Of a DNA stretch of 6,209 nucleotides, positions 6,165 through 6,209 are shown in pieces (positions within the stretch are counted from its first letter, which is position 1; each line of letters opens with the position of its first letter). Where the stretch lies: assembly GCA_028709135.1 (NCBI GenBank), contig JAQVXN010000121.1, positions 1 through 6,209 of the forward strand, read 5' to 3'. The notes beneath the pieces were generated by a model. The model searched no databases. It saw only the letters and a list, made by a program, of their open reading frames with translations, and was not told where the DNA came from. Source of the stretch: Bacteroidaceae bacterium (lineage in GTDB: Bacteria > Bacteroidota > Bacteroidia > Bacteroidales > Bacteroidaceae). Position numbers and translations under genes: made by a program.

Positions 6165-6209
6165 ATTCCCAACCTTAACAATATTTTACAAAAAAAATAG
6201 ATTCCCTTT

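Overview
The window looks like chromosomal DNA from a member of the Bacteroidota, probably order Bacteroidales. Three things point there. Matches to the Bacteroidota -7 promoter box (TAnnTTTG) lie just upstream of three transcription units. The RecA N-terminus has Bacteroidales-type sequence (FIDAEHAFDRFYA, SQPDNGEQALEIAEQLIRSSAIDI). The acetate pair pta-ackA and a carboxynorspermidine synthase are typical of gut and oral anaerobes of this group. I cannot name the genus from sequence alone.

Layout. Positions 1-2475 are read leftward. In transcription order they hold a small conserved protein of unknown function (2475-1888), a carboxynorspermidine (carboxyspermidine) synthase of the saccharopine dehydrogenase-like family (1766-573), and the first 178 codons of recA (535 to the window edge). 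Only 37 bp separate the polyamine gene from recA and no promoter box is seen there, so recA may be co-transcribed with it. Positions 3828-6106 are read rightward and hold pta and ackA, 50 bp apart, followed by a clear hairpin terminator. Together Pta and AckA convert acetyl-CoA to acetate with a gain of one ATP.

Between these two divergent blocks lies about 1.35 kb (2476-3827) with no convincing gene but much repeat structure. A 28-bp inverted repeat (27/28 identical) sits at 2851-2878 and 3420-3447. Inside it is a 4.7-unit, 21-bp tandem array (2981-3079) whose units carry an 11-bp odd-centred palindrome. The palindrome occurs in two sequence versions, both keeping the symmetry. Just outside the right arm is a second, AT-rich degenerate array with the same 21-bp period (3502-3564, perhaps to 3606). 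Terminal-type inverted repeats around a minisatellite suggest a MITE-like non-autonomous element; a DNA-inversion substrate is a less likely alternative. This is the least ordinary part of the window.

The other notable point is RecA: its Walker A motif reads GPESFGKTT where GPESSGKTT is usual. The rest of the window is ordinary core metabolism.
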